From Adiantum capillus-veneris (Eukaryota; Streptophyta; Polypodiopsida; Polypodiales; Pteridaceae): a stretch of 64,000 nt of DNA. The position numbers and the translations under genes were made by a program. Positions 1 through 11,019 of the stretch are shown here, piece by piece (position 1 is the stretch's first letter; each line of letters opens with the position of its first letter). The stretch lies in contig CM043942.1 in the NCBI GenBank assembly GCA_014529385.2, positions 4,368,501 to 4,432,500 on the forward strand. The letters are read 5' to 3'. A model generated the notes under the pieces. The model was not told the DNA's origin, ran no database searches, and saw only the letters and a program-made list of their open reading frames with translations.

Positions 1-2
1 GA

Positions 3-3000
3 AATGCACCGAGTGACTGGATTATAGACTCAGGGGCATCGCTTCATGTGTCTCCAAACAAGGAGTGGTTTACCTCTTATGTGACCACTAAAGATCATGT
101 TCGGCTAGGCAATGGGCAGACATGTGAGATCTTAGGTGTTGGAGATGTTCAATTGAAGTTTCAGAATGGCTCTTCTTTCATGCTGAAGAATGTGAGACAT
201 GTTCCCGCAATTACAAAGAGCTTGATCAGCACAGGTTTACTTGATGATGCTGGCTACGTCACCACTTTTGGACAGAACATGTGGAAGATATCCAAGGGTT
301 CTATGATAGTAGCACATGGAGTAAAGTCTGGAGGACTTTACATGATTTATGTATCAAATGTCTCTAAAAATGTAATCAATGTAACCGACCAGCCGAACGT
401 TTCTTTGTGGCATAGCCGGTTAGGACATATGTCCAAGAAGGGAATGGAAATCTTGTCTCGTTCTGGTTATTTGCCTGGCTTTTCATTTAATGATTTTGAA
501 TTCTGTGAACATTGTCTGTATGGTAAGCAAACACAGCAGCCACATAAGCATAGAAGCAGTAGAAGAGATACACAGTTGGCACTTGTTCATAGTGATTTGT
601 GTGGACCTATGCCTAACCTATCTCTAGGGGGAGCTTCTTACTTTATGACATTTATAGATGATTACTCGAGGAAAGTATGGGTTTACTTTCTCAAGCACAA
701 GGATGAAGCGTTTAGTGTTTTCAAAACGTTTGTGACACTTGTGGAGAATCAGAGTGGCGAGAAGCTTAAATGCTTACGCACTGACAATGGTGGAGAGTAT
801 GTTTCAAAGGCCTTTCAGGACTTTTGTGAGTCAAAAGGTATAAAACGTGAACTTACTGCTCCTTACAATCCTCCTCAAAATGGTGTTGCTGAGAGGATGG
901 ATAGGACCATACAAGAGAAGGTCAGAAGTATGTTGTCTAATGCACAACTGCCAAATGGGTTTTGGGCTGAAGCTGTATCAACAGCTGTTCATCTTGTAAA
1001 TAGATCTCCTAGCAAGGTTTTTCAAAAGGATTTAGTGCCAGAGATGGTATGGTCAGGCAAAATGCCCTCATACAAGCATCTCAGAGTCTTTGGCTGTGAG
1101 GCATATACTCACGTTCCAAAGGAATTTAGGAACAAACTTGAGCCAAAGAGTAGAAAGTGCATCTTTCTAGGCTATGGTAATTCTGGTGAGATGGGGTACA
1201 GACTTTGGGATCCCGAATCCAGAAAGGTTGTCCGCAGCAATGATGTTCACTTTAATGAATACAAATATCATTCTAAACCAGAGAGGGTTGAGGAGATTAG
1301 AAGAGTTGTCTTCCAAGAAGATGGACTTGCACGTGCAAGACAAAATGTCAGGGCTCAAGAGGAGCAAGGACAGGATAGAGTGGAACCACAGGTTGTGGCT
1401 GAGCCTGAGCCACCTATTGTGTGTAGATCTGGACGTGTCACGCGACCTCCTGATAGGTTTGTTCCATCTATGAACTATGTCATGTTGACTGATTTCAATG
1501 AGCCTTCATGTTACAAGGAAGCAGTGCAAATGAAGGACTCCGGGAATTGGAAATTGGCCATGCAATCAGAGATGACAGCTCTACATAAAAACAAGACATG
1601 GAAGCTTGTTAAATTACCACAGGGCAAAAAGGCTCTACCTTGTAAATGGGTTTACAGGTATAAGATCACCGCTCATGATAGTCAGCCAAAGTACAAAGCA
1701 AGGCTTGTTGCCAAGGGCTTTAAGCAAGAACAAGACATTGACTTTGATGAAGTCTTCTCTCCGGTGGTCAAGATGACTACATTGAGATGCTTTCTTGCAT
1801 TGGTTTCCATATTAGATTTGGTGTTGCACCAAATGGATGTCAAGACAACGTTCTTGCATGGTGATTTAGATGTGGAAATTTACATGCAGCAGCCAGAAGG
1901 GTTTGTTGAGAAAGGCAAGGAAGATTGGGTATGCCAGTTGTTAAAGAGTCTTTATGGCTTAAAACAATCACCGAGGGCATGGTACCATAAATTCCACAAG
2001 TTTATGCTTTCTCAAGGCTACAAACGTAGTGAGTTCGATCACTCTCTATATACAAAGAAGGCTAAGGATGGCAGTTGGATGATCATTATTTTGTATGTGG
2101 ATGACATGTTGATTGCTGGCAAGCACTTGGAAGAAATTTCAGCTTTGAAGTCAAAGATGGAAAAATCGTTTGACATGAAAGACATGGTTGAGGCAAGTCA
2201 TATACTTGGTATGCGCATTGAGAGAGACGGATCAAAGAAGTTGATTTGGTTATCTCAAACAGAGTATATTGACAAGGTTTTGCAACGTTTCAATATGGAG
2301 AAGGGAAAGGCATTGAGTGTTCCATTGCCACCATATGTGAAACTTAGCGAACAAGATTGTCCTGTGTCTGAGGAAGAACAGGCTGAAATGGATAAGATTC
2401 CATATGCGTCTGCAGTGGGTAGTTTGATGTATGCAATGATTGCTACTCGCCCACACATTGCATTTGCAGTGGGAGTAGTAAGTCGATACATGTCAAACCC
2501 AGGCAAGAAACATTGGGAGGCAGTGAAAGGAATATTGAGATACCTGAAAGCTACAAAGAGGATGTGTATATGCTATGGGAGTCAGAAGCTAAGTGTAAAG
2601 GGTTTTACAGACTCAGATTATGCAGGTGACTTAGACAACCGAAGGTCTACGTCAGGGTATGTCTTTACATTGGCTGGTGGAGCAGTATCATGGCGTTCTA
2701 GATTACAAGATTGTGTTACTCAGTCTACTACAGAGGCTGAATATGTTGCAGCATCAGAGGCATGCAAAGAATCAATTTGGCTTAATCGACTAGTAACAGA
2801 TTTGGGAATCAAAGAAGAGATGCCTGTGTTATATTGTGATAGTCAAAGTGCTATACAATTGGCTCGCAATCCAGTTTATCACTCAAAGAAAAAGCATGTG
2901 GATGTGAAGTATCATTTCATCAGGGAAATGCTCGAGGATAAGCAACTTCAGCTTGTCAAAGTTCACACCACAGAAAATCCTGCTGATCTACTTACAAAAG

Positions 3001-3053
3001 GACTTCCCTCAGAGAGCTTTGCACATTTTCGCAAGCAGTTAGGTGTAGGGTAG
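3..3053 (+). CDS. Copia element C1: protease, integrase, RT, RNase H (5' end outside window)
   Basis: This is the pol part of a Ty1/copia polyprotein, which processes, integrates and copies the element. The frame is already open at base 3, so the true start and the gag lie upstream of the window. In order I see the protease motif DSGAS (bases 27-41), the integrase zinc finger (H, H, then CEHC), the integrase catalytic core (Asp in HSDLCGP, Asp in TDNGGEY, Glu in NGVAERM), the RT box YVDD (bases 2093-2104) and the RNase H motif CDSQSAI. It ends in LGVG and a TAG stop. No stop or frameshift interrupts about 1000 codons, so this is the best preserved pol here. One oddity is ERMDR where relatives usually read ERMNR. 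A polypurine tract and LTR start follow. Whether it is still active cannot be judged without its gag and 5' LTR. Confidence 0.93.
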   Translation, partial: NAPSDWIIDSGASLHVSPNKEWFTSYVTTKDHVRLGNGQTCEILGVGDVQLKFQNGSSFMLKNVRHVPAITKSLISTGLLDDAGYVTTFGQNMWKISKGSMIVAHGVKSGGLYMIYVSNVSKNVINVTDQPNVSLWHSRLGHMSKKGMEILSRSGYLPGFSFNDFEFCEHCLYGKQTQQPHKHRSSRRDTQLALVHSDLCGPMPNLSLGGASYFMTFIDDYSRKVWVYFLKHKDEAFSVFKTFVTLVENQSGEKLKCLRTDNGGEYVSKAFQDFCESKGIKRELTAPYNPPQNGVAERMDRTIQEKVRSMLSNAQLPNGFWAEAVSTAVHLVNRSPSKVFQKDLVPEMVWSGKMPSYKHLRVFGCEAYTHVPKEFRNKLEPKSRKCIFLGYGNSGEMGYRLWDPESRKVVRSNDVHFNEYKYHSKPERVEEIRRVVFQEDGLARARQNVRAQEEQGQDRVEPQVVAEPEPPIVCRSGRVTRPPDRFVPSMNYVMLTDFNEPSCYKEAVQMKDSGNWKLAMQSEMTALHKNKTWKLVKLPQGKKALPCKWVYRYKITAHDSQPKYKARLVAKGFKQEQDIDFDEVFSPVVKMTTLRCFLALVSILDLVLHQMDVKTTFLHGDLDVEIYMQQPEGFVEKGKEDWVCQLLKSLYGLKQSPRAWYHKFHKFMLSQGYKRSEFDHSLYTKKAKDGSWMIIILYVDDMLIAGKHLEEISALKSKMEKSFDMKDMVEASHILGMRIERDGSKKLIWLSQTEYIDKVLQRFNMEKGKALSVPLPPYVKLSEQDCPVSEEEQAEMDKIPYASAVGSLMYAMIATRPHIAFAVGVVSRYMSNPGKKHWEAVKGILRYLKATKRMCICYGSQKLSVKGFTDSDYAGDLDNRRSTSGYVFTLAGGAVSWRSRLQDCVTQSTTEAEYVAASEACKESIWLNRLVTDLGIKEEMPVLYCDSQSAIQLARNPVYHSKKKHVDVKYHFIREMLEDKQLQLVKVHTTENPADLLTKGLPSESFAHFRKQLGVG

Positions 3054-3106
3054 TACATCACTTCTCTACATCTCTTGTATATTAGCTTGTATAGTAGCTT
3101 CTCTCA

Positions 3107-3136
3107 CACTTAAAGTACCACATTGGACTTTAAGTG
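3107..3136. repeat. Perfect 10-bp hairpin next to the C1 polypurine tract
   Basis: CACTTAAAGT at 3107-3116 is matched exactly by its reverse complement at 3127-3136 across a 10-base loop. The second arm runs directly into the purine tract (aagtgggagg) that primes plus-strand DNA synthesis. The structure is seen directly; a role in polypurine-tract use is only a guess. Confidence 0.6.
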
Positions 3137-3142
3137 GGAGGT

Positions 3143-3400
3143 TGTTGGGGTATAAAGCCCAATGTGGTCGCCCAGGTAAGTGGGCGGGCTGCCAGGTATG
3201 TACACATATTCTTTTGTAAAAACCTAATAAGAACTCACTATGCTCTACACATTACAGTAGAGCGAGTTCACCATATCGTCGTGCTCTTCTTCTCGCACTC
3301 TCTCTCGCGTCGCACTTCCGCTCGTACTCCTTCATCTTATAGGTCCAAATAAGGATTCAAAGAGATTTATTTGCCAAGAAGTTCCAGAAGGGATTTCCCA
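3143..3400 (+). repeat. 3' LTR of copia C1 (end approximate)
   Basis: The LTR start TGTTGGGGTATAAAG follows the purine tract taagtgggaggt, 90 bases after the pol stop codon. C3 has the same arrangement (aagtgggagg then TGTTGGGGTG), which supports the boundary. The right end is not resolved because the 5' LTR lies outside the window and I see no clear target duplication. The end given is a rough limit. Confidence 0.6.
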
Positions 3401-4382
3401 TCTACTACCACTCCTTAGTTAGAGTCCTACACTATTAATAGTGTTGTGGGTAGTTTATATCAATTGTTCCCTATAATAGGCATTTTGTACAAAATATTTT
3501 GATATCAATGACAATCAGCTTCGACAATTAGTTGTTTAGTGTAAATGTCTCATCTTTTTGGTTTCCATTTTGTAAGGCTTTTCTCTAATTGGATGAAAAA
3601 GGTGTACCAATGTCATCCCCTCAATATTGTCTCGTTTTTGTATGTTGAAAAAAATAAAGTGCTATCATACCACAGTCTTGTCATTCCCTTGCTTCATAAA
3701 TCTATAAATAGCTGAAGCAACTTCCAAAAATTACCCATTTACAATGGGCAATACATATAGAAATATGGGTAAGGATACATGCTCCTCTTCCTCACTTCTT
3801 ATGAGCAAGAACGAGGAGAAGAAGAGAAAAAGGGGTGAGCAAAAGACCATAGAGGAGGGGAAGGTAGATGAAGAAGTAGAAGAGAACGTAGAGACATACT
3901 TTGAGCCAGTTTTCATAATCTCAACTTATAGGCCCCATTAGGAAGACAATGGGGTAAAGGAGGGCCATATTATTTGGCAGTTGAAGGAAATGCATAAAAA
4001 TTAATCAAGCTTTGACCAAGGGCTGCAATGGTGGGATAGATAGCCTAGACATTCCTATATAAAAATAATTTTTCTTATTTTCTTGGAGAATATATGGAGA
4101 TTTTACTAGATCTGGTTGGAGTTACTCTCCCCCCAAAAGCACCTTTTCAATTTTCAAACATTGAACGTTTCCATGTCTTTTCTCCTCTTTGTCTTCTCTC
4201 TTTTCTTTTTTCTTCCCCTACAAACATGTCCCAAGTGCTCTTTCTCTCCCCTCAAATGTTGAAAAGTGCAAATTTGAAATCTTTATCCCCACTCTCTCTC
4301 TCTCTCTCTAAAATTCCTTGGCATCTCTCTCTCCTCCTCTGCTCATGCTAGGGCATCTTTTTGTAAAGTAGCCTACCACACA
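3401..4382. other. Stretch with no recognised gene
   Basis: This is AT-rich unassigned DNA with pyrimidine-rich runs near 4190-4310. A 65-codon open frame at 3744-3941 is Lys/Glu-rich and low in complexity. I do not consider it a gene. Confidence 0.5.
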
Positions 4383-4690
4383 TCATTCTACCTTTGTAAT
4401 ATCTCCTTCTAGATTTGCAACCTCTTCCTCCATAGCTACAACATCTCCTTCTAAACCTACAACTTCTTTTTCCATAGCTATAACTACTTCTAGATCTGGA
4501 ACCTTGTTCTCCATGGCTCCAACATTTCCTTCCAGATCTAAAACCTATTTCTCTGTAGCTCCAACATCTTCTTCTAGATTTGCAACCTCTTTCTCCATAG
4601 CCCCAACATCTCATTCTAGATCTATAACCTCTATCTCCATAGCTCCAAATTCTCCTTCATTGATCAAGGTTCCCCAGTCCACTTTCACTC
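4383..4690 (-). pseudogene. Relic of a coiled-coil repeat protein (14-residue, 42-bp repeats)
   Basis: On the minus strand one frame reads as about six copies of a 14-residue unit of the type LEGDVGAMEKEVAN. Hydrophobic positions are spaced in heptads, as in a coiled coil. The DNA repeats with a 42-bp period, one unit being 39 bp. Two in-frame stops (one TGA, one TAG) break it, and a TGA follows the last repeat. Upstream the same frame gives a short basic segment (KRVKVDWG) before it decays. I do not recognise the parent protein. Heptad-rich arrays of this kind occur in plant transposon-encoded proteins, but that link is only a suggestion. The opposite-strand reading (SIAPTS-like repeats) is a shadow of this one. 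Confidence 0.6.
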
Positions 4691-4972
4691 TCTTTCCAAG
4701 CTTGGATCTCTCTTTTGAGTTCCATAACCTCTTTCTTGACGTGCAACATCAACTTTCCTACTCTAGCTCCCTATCCATTTTGTTAACCCATGATGCCATT
4801 ATTACTCTTTTTCATATTTTAGTCATGGATTGGGCTTGTTGGTTCCATAGGTTTATGGTCAAGGTTTGGTGATCATCGACGTCCGTATGTGAAAGGGGTG
4901 GACCCATAGATAAGGATTGTAAACGTATGATTTTCTCATTATGAAAGTACTAAGTTTGCTCTTGCCTTATCC

Positions 4973-4976
<4 letters not shown>

Positions 4977-5042
<66 letters not shown>
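4977..5042. repeat. (TG)n(GA)n microsatellite inside the G3 5' LTR
   Basis: A TG run is followed directly by a GA run. The G1 LTRs carry the equivalent mixed repeat, as CT and AC runs on the plus strand because G1 is inverted. This supports reading the segment as part of the G3 5' LTR. Confidence 0.8.
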
Positions 5043-5045
<3 letters not shown>

Positions 5046-5240
5046 GCGATTGAGGTACAATGAGTATGGCAGCTACGAGGAGGAGGACGAGCAGCAGCAT
5101 TGGCTTCTTCCTCTTGACACGCACATATCCCCTCATCGATAATAGTGCAGAGGTGAGTGACACACTGTCTGTAGTCATAGTGCTTGCAGCCTGTGTGGAT
5201 CGCACATGGTGTTGAGAAAGTTTCCCATAGTTGAAATTTT

Positions 5241-5258
5241 TGACGCCATTGCCAAGGA
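5241..5258 (+). other. Degenerate tRNA-Asp primer-binding site of G3
   Basis: TGACGCCATTGCCAAGGA differs at four positions from TGGCGCCGTTGCCGGGGA, the complement of the plant tRNA-Asp 3' end used by G1. It sits after a short T run, as in G1. It marks the right end of the G3 5' LTR at about 5237. Confidence 0.7.
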
Positions 5259-6099
5259 GCTGCTCTGCGCCAAGCTCCAATTGTAGCCTCCATTCTCTTA
5301 TGGGGCTATGTTTTGAATTTTTGAAAGGTCGAGAAGTGTGTTGTCTATGTCTACAGATCTAGGCCAGACTACATTTTTGTTCACAATTATTTTGCATGAC
5401 AATGTCGATTACTTTTTGTTTTTCTATAATTCAAGGCTCTTTTAAGTCTACCAATCAATTTTTTTGTTAATGCAAGTTTTGTTGTGGTCAAATTCTGAGT
5501 TGTTTCTTCTGAAAATCAATAAAAAAAAGAAAACCAAAAAAACAGATACGCTCTAAAATTGGTTGGGATTTTTTGAGTTGACAAAAAAAAACCGACTCCA
5601 ACTAGTCCCCATGTAGGCGAGAAAAAGAAAGAGCTCCCCTTGGCCTTGGTCTCGGTCTTGATTTATATATACAGGAAGTAGGATCCTCCATAGGTTCCTT
5701 TTAAGGGAAGGAATAGTATGTCTCATCTTATATATATACCCCACTTCTTAAGGGAAAAAGGAAGCATGTGGGATCTTGGCTTCACCTTTCCCTTCAGAAG
5801 CCTCCTTTAAACTTTCCCCTCTTGCCTACACGCCCAGGTAGAAATTGGCTATTTTGGGGATTACAAGAGCTGCGGGTAGCCTAATTGTGTTTTGTAAAGC
5901 ACACCATGTTCCTCTTAATTATACACTCATTTTGAGCTATCGCATAACCTATTCCACATCACATACATAAAAAACCTAGAAAAATCAAGTGAAAACGACC
6001 AAAATAGCTAGTGGCGAGGCCTCTTAGGGTACTCTTCAACACTTTGTAGGATACCCGTGTCACATGTATATATGCTTTGGATGGGTGCTAGAGTCTGAG
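5259..6099 (+). other. G3 leader, noncoding
   Basis: This is untranslated leader between the primer site and gag, with short A/T runs. I see no gene and no ordered repeat in it. Confidence 0.5.
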
Positions 6100-7950
6100 T
6101 AACTAGAGAGTGCCTGAAATTACACAAGAACCCATTATCCACCCATGTTAGGTTGCGGGCCTTCACTGGGACCCAATGTAGTGCAACCCAAGACCCACAC
6201 ATTGCGGTGGCTAGTGACTCTTCCTCTGATTCCGACATGATGGAGGGACACCCTACCCCATACCCTAAAATTACAAGCCAAAACGTACTAGTCTTAGCCC
6301 CACAACCAAGTGCTAGTTTGTTTAGTCGCCTAATGGAAACCATTAGTCAAGCCACTCATTTGGAGCCTACAACTGGTGAAGTTAACAAAGGAGACGGGGA
6401 GGTAGATTCGACTTTCACACCTCATGTAGACCCTATACTCCCCAAGAGTGTCCATGACAATATCCTACCCCCTGCATTCACTAAAGACCCTACAAAGTAA
6501 TCACCCTCTGAAGTTCTACTACCTCATATTAGTAGTCTTGTGGAAGTACAAGAGGTCAAAAAATATATGGAAGCAGCTAGGGAGAGGGAAATTGAGAGCT
6601 TACGTATGATAGAACAATACTGAGCCATGAAAGCAAAGGTCCCTATGACAACAATCATGCGAGACAAGAAACCACGTGCTCCCAAATTAGCAGAGTCACT
6701 AAGGGTCAAGGACCATAGGGAGCCACAATGCCTCAACTTAAAGGGGAACCTACAATAGGACAAGCTTAGAGGGGGTATTTCTCAATGAAAATTAGGAGTA
6801 TGACCTGAAAATAAAAACTTTGACAAACCTGTACACGGGCTACACATACCATGTGGGTTGGTTAGAGGCTGTAAAATCCATGTCTAGTGCCACAAGTCTA
6901 GAGGAGCAGCAATGGATGGTCTATGATGTCATCCATGGGTTTATCCAATTGGAGAGGAAAAACAAGGGAATTAAAATTCCTTCAATGGGTCTTATGAGAT
7001 TCTTGGATATGAGAAAGGTCAAACACCAACCCTAACACAAATGGAGAATTCCTCAGTAAGTCCCACGGAACCTTTATATGTTGTTTCACCTGGAATCTCC
7101 ATACAGTATGAGCCCACAAGAAATAGTTTTACCTTTCCAAATTTATCTCATATTTCCCTCAAAGACACTATGTCTACAATGCCTACCCCAGTAACGAGCA
7201 TGGAAAAATGTACACCCTAGACCTCATTTGTTAGTAAAGCACCGCTACCTAGTAGCACAGTTCCTACAAAAATACCTACAAGTCTGTATCAATCATAAAT
7301 GTACCTGTTGCCTCTCATGCCCATGTTTGACATCTTACGCTCCAAGACCATCCTATCCAAGACCTTATTCCAGTGGAGCCATACCAACTGACATTAACAC
7401 ATCACATCCCACGTTTGCTATGCCTAGGGCCACACATATGAATTTTGGGCCACCGCATGGCACAACATCATACCAAGGTTGGGACCCAAGGTCCACCTAT
7501 ATGCCAAACCCAATGCCAACCCCCATTCGACATGCAGTCTTGGGGGTGCCTCTGCCCACTATACTAGCTCACTTGGGTGATTTGGAAACATTTTCACAAG
7601 CTATTGATCAATCTATTGCTGAAAATATGCATAGCTCGCCTCTGATAGAGAGCCTAAAAGCAAGGCAGTACAAGTAGCCAAGCTCACAAAAAAATTTAAC
7701 GGAGATGGAGATGGAGATGTTAGAAAGCATATTGAGGTATTTGAATGCGTATGTGATTCCTTGGAAGAGCACAATGAACTACATAAGTGCAAGGATTTAA
7801 GATTGACTCTAAGTGGGAAGGTGAGGTATTGGTATAGAACCCTAAGGAATGAAGAGTGCATGCAATATCCTACTCTTAAGAGATTGTTCTTGAAAGAGTA
7901 TATACGAGAGGGGGTGCTTTGGGGCATAGAATCTTAGCTCCAGAAAGCCC
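6100..7950 (+). pseudogene. G3 gag relic
   Basis: This is the capsid precursor region of G3, broken into several frames. The stretch around ASDSSSDSDMMEG, the block SPSEVLLP to VEVQE, and the later LYTGYTYHVGWLEAV and SMGLMRFLD match G1's gag, so the homology is clear. A Pro-rich linker follows, then a Retrotrans_gag-like core at about 7690-7920 with the pair WYRTL and a downstream LKEYIREG. The zinc knuckles expected next are missing: the sequence jumps straight to the protease near 7960. G1 shows the opposite loss, lacking this core but keeping the knuckles. Confidence 0.8.
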
Positions 7951-7959
7951 AACGAGAGG

Positions 7960-8358
7960 AAGAGCTTTGTAACAAAAAGCTATTGGGAATCTATGGGAAG
8001 ACCTCATCTTGAAGTCACAAACTTAGTGGTAAAAATGGAAAATGGAGCTATCGTTAGGCCTATCGAAATGTTGAAAGACCTCAAGATCAATGTCCTTGGA
8101 CACAAGGTAAGGCATACCTTCATTGTTATGGGCTTCTCCAAGCATCCTATGTCATTTGAGATGATCTTAGGGCATCCTTTCATGAGGGAAGAAAAAATGG
8201 CGCATGATTGGTCTAGAAACCACATCTACTTGCAGTTCCAAGACTCCATCATCCAAGTTGATCTTGTAAGCGGTCGATCACATCATTTAGGGACAAAGTT
8301 TATAATTGACAATAGATCAAACACCACAATTCACACAGTTCCATTGAAGTATTTTTAA
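7960..8358 (+). pseudogene. G3 protease relic, active site deleted
   Basis: This is the first retropepsin domain. It matches G1's protease from the TKSYWESMGRPH segment through MILGHPFMREEKM and HDWSRNHIYL to the end of the domain. The expected D-[ST]-G-A loop should lie just before the TK, but the deletion that removed the gag C-terminus has taken it too. The remaining reading frame is otherwise open for about 120 codons. It cannot be catalytic. Confidence 0.8.
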
Positions 8359-9284
8359 ACATGTAAAAAGAATACGGATATTGAGTAAGACTCTTCTTAC
8401 ATGGATGTCCTACTTAGAATGGTTGAGTCGTACAACATTGATTGGGTACACCTTGTAGCAACCATAGAAACTTGGGGCAACAGAGGAACAATTTGGGTAA
8501 CACATGAGGGGGAAAAAATATTGCAAGTTGCACCAATTAATATTTTAAGTGCAATGCATATACCTTCTGAGGATACAAAGAGTGAAGACCTAAATGACAT
8601 CCTACTAGTGCCTTAGAAGATTGTGATCAATGTGACTTAGAGATAAATCACTGACAGAAATTGATTTTGAGCTTGAAAGGGAATTTGACTCTCATATCAG
8701 CTCAAGTCAAGAAAAAAAAACCCTCGAGTCCAAGTACCACATCTTATAGCAATGTATCCTAGAGTGAAGAGGATGCAAGTGAGGATGAATCCAGTGATTC
8801 TATGCTAGAAGAAACCCAAAACTGAAAATCAGATAAGAGGAGTAAGAGATATAAGAGGCAACAATATCGAGCTAATCTACATGCTAGGATAAAAGAAAAG
8901 ATATCCACCACATAATGGCTCTATTATGTGATGCTCATTGAAAGTTGGTAGACAATTGGCATGAATATCTCTAGAGTGTCACGTTTTGTAGCCCGTGACC
9001 CCTTGACCTTAAGATTATAGAAAAGCCAAAAATGAGTTTTACTGAAAGACGATGTTAAAATTGAGAGTTGGATCACAACAAAAGGAAGCGAAAAGTCAAG
9101 CAAAGGTCTTAACTCAAGAGGATCCCATAGACTTACATCCTGCACCTAAACATTTTAAAGCTTATACCACAGGGGAGCAAAAAGTTGTGCATGCCAAAGC
9201 CCAACAAATGCCTACCGATGGAAGTAGTGGAGTCTACGATGGTCCGGTGGAAGTTAAGGAGAATTAGAAGAACCAGGTGAGGAG
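8359..9284 (+). pseudogene. G3 linker between protease and RT
   Basis: This spacer is specific to the family. The segment YMDVLLRMVESYNIDWVHLV, followed by TWGNRGTIWVT and an acidic tail, matches the same position in G1 (35321-35671, minus). It is broken by stops and frameshifts, and an Arg/Lys-rich segment follows near 8830-8900. I know of no function for it. Confidence 0.65.
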
Positions 9285-10991
9285 TTTAAACCAATTTTTA
9301 TTGCTCAAGACCTTACTGAGACTGAAGAGGTTGTACTTAAAGAGATTCTCAAAGAATTTAAGGATATGTTTGCTTGGGCATATCATGATATGAAGGGCGT
9401 TCCACCTTTCGTGTTGCAACATAAAATTCCCATTGCTAAACCAATCCAACAATGACCCTACCTCATGAATCCTAAGTATGCAAAGATTGTTCAAGAAGAG
9501 ATTGAAAAACATATCCACTATGGATTGGCATACCCTATTGAGCACTTGGAGTGGGTTTGTTTGATAGACATTGTGCCAAAAAAGCATAGGAAACTCAGAG
9601 TGTGCATGAACCTCAAGAAGGTTAATGCGGCCACTAGGAGAGATCATTATCCCTTGCCATCTTCGCAACATGTGCTTGAAAGAGTTTCAGGAAAGGAAGC
9701 TTACAGATTTTTAGATGGGTACTCTCGTTACAATAAAATCATGACTAGGCCAAAGCATGTCTTGGTGGTACCAAAAAGGGGTGTCTTGGATAGTCCTTTG
9801 GTAGCATTTTACAAGACCCATCTTCAAGTGTTATATACAAAAGAAATTAGATTATATATCAATGGATATATTTTTTCATGTAGAATCTAGAACTATAAAG
9901 TACGACAAGTTTTGATTTTTTTTGCAAAAATTTATCGGTCCCCACTTTTTTTTAGTGGGTACCACCAAAAAAGAGCAAAAAGTGGTACCACCAATACATG
10001 CTTTAACCCGATTTCACTAGAGGACCTAAAACTGGTTTTCTAACCAAATAGTGTTGCATTTTTTGTTATGGCTTTTGGATTGACAAATGCCCCTGCTACA
10101 TTCCAATGGTTAATAAACACTGCATTCAAGGAATATCAAGGGAGTTTTGTGAAGCTTTCTTAGATGACCTTTGTGTTTATTCCTCTTGGGAGAAGCATCT
10201 ATCATGTTTAAGAGAAGTCTTTGAAAGCTTCAGATTGTATCGTATCTTGTTGAACTCTTTCAAATGAAAATTTTGAGTTAAGCATGGAGTAATGTTAGGG
10301 AATATAGTGTCCAAGAATGGTATTTCCACTTATGAGAGCAAAATTAAAGCCATTGCCAATTTGCCACCACCTACAAACTATAAGGGAGTTCAAAGATTCA
10401 TGGGCCATGTTGGTTATTATTGATGTTTATTTTAAACTTCTATAAAATAGCTCGTCCATTGTACAAGTTTCTTATTAAGTTTCATTGGATGGAGGAGTGT
10501 GACCATGCTTATGAGTTATTAAAAAGGCCCTGACAAGTGCCACAATACTATGATTACCCAATTGGGACGTAATTTTCTATGTTCATATTGATGCATGAAA
10601 CTTTGCTATTGGGTTTGTTCTAACTCAACCAGAAGAACATAAATTAGACTTATAATGTAAAGAAATTTTGATATTACCTCTTGCTACCAAGTTTGTGTTT
10701 TACGTTGATCATCAAGCACTGTTGTATCTAGTGAACAAATTATGTTCCATGGGAAGGATTACGTGATGGTTATTAATTTTGTTGGAGTTTGATTTCACTA
10801 TTGTTGTAAGACCTGGCAAGAAACATGTTATGGTAGATCATTTGTCTTGCATACCCAATGGTGAAGCCCCTGTTGGAGTTGATGATGAATTGCCTAGCAC
10901 TTCCCTATTTATAGTTGAGACAATGCCTGAATGGAGTGAAAATATTGTCAACTTTTCAGTTAATAGGCTCCCCCACCCCAAAGAGCTTTGA
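9285..10991 (+). pseudogene. G3 reverse transcriptase and RNase H relic, split by a MITE-like insert
   Basis: Recognisable RT pieces are DMKGVPPFVLQHKIP, LRVCMNLKKVNAATRRDHYP, FLDGYSRYNKI, then after a 262-bp insert FGLTNAPATFQ and FLDDLCVYSS, which keeps both catalytic aspartates. RNase H follows, with YVDHQALLYLVNK and a tail of VMVDHLS. The style (AATRRDHYPLP, FLDGYS.YNQI) is closest to Athila-like plant gypsy RTs. Several stops and frameshifts make it inactive. Confidence 0.85.
9748..10009. mobile_element. MITE-like insertion in the G3 RT
   Basis: This is a 262-bp insert with terminal inverted repeats. The left end GGCCAAAGCATGTCTTGG and the reverse complement of the right end GGGTTAAAGCATGTATTGG continue into a shared GTGGTACCA. 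It falls between codons for YNKI and the next RT motif; aligning with G1 shows the host text resuming at cactagaggacc. A clear target duplication is not seen, although cacta/gacta follows at both edges. The superfamily is not assigned. Confidence 0.65.
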
Positions 10992-11019
10992 AAGGATTTA
11001 GCTCCAAAGTTAATTAAGG

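Noticed and set aside
3744-3941. Small Lys/Glu-rich open frame as a gene
   Set aside because: Low complexity, overlapped by a similar frame on the other strand, and no homology that I can recognise.
4504-4872. Plus-strand SIAPTS-type repeat protein
   Set aside because: It is the opposite-strand shadow of the coiled-coil repeats, whose heptad pattern makes better sense.
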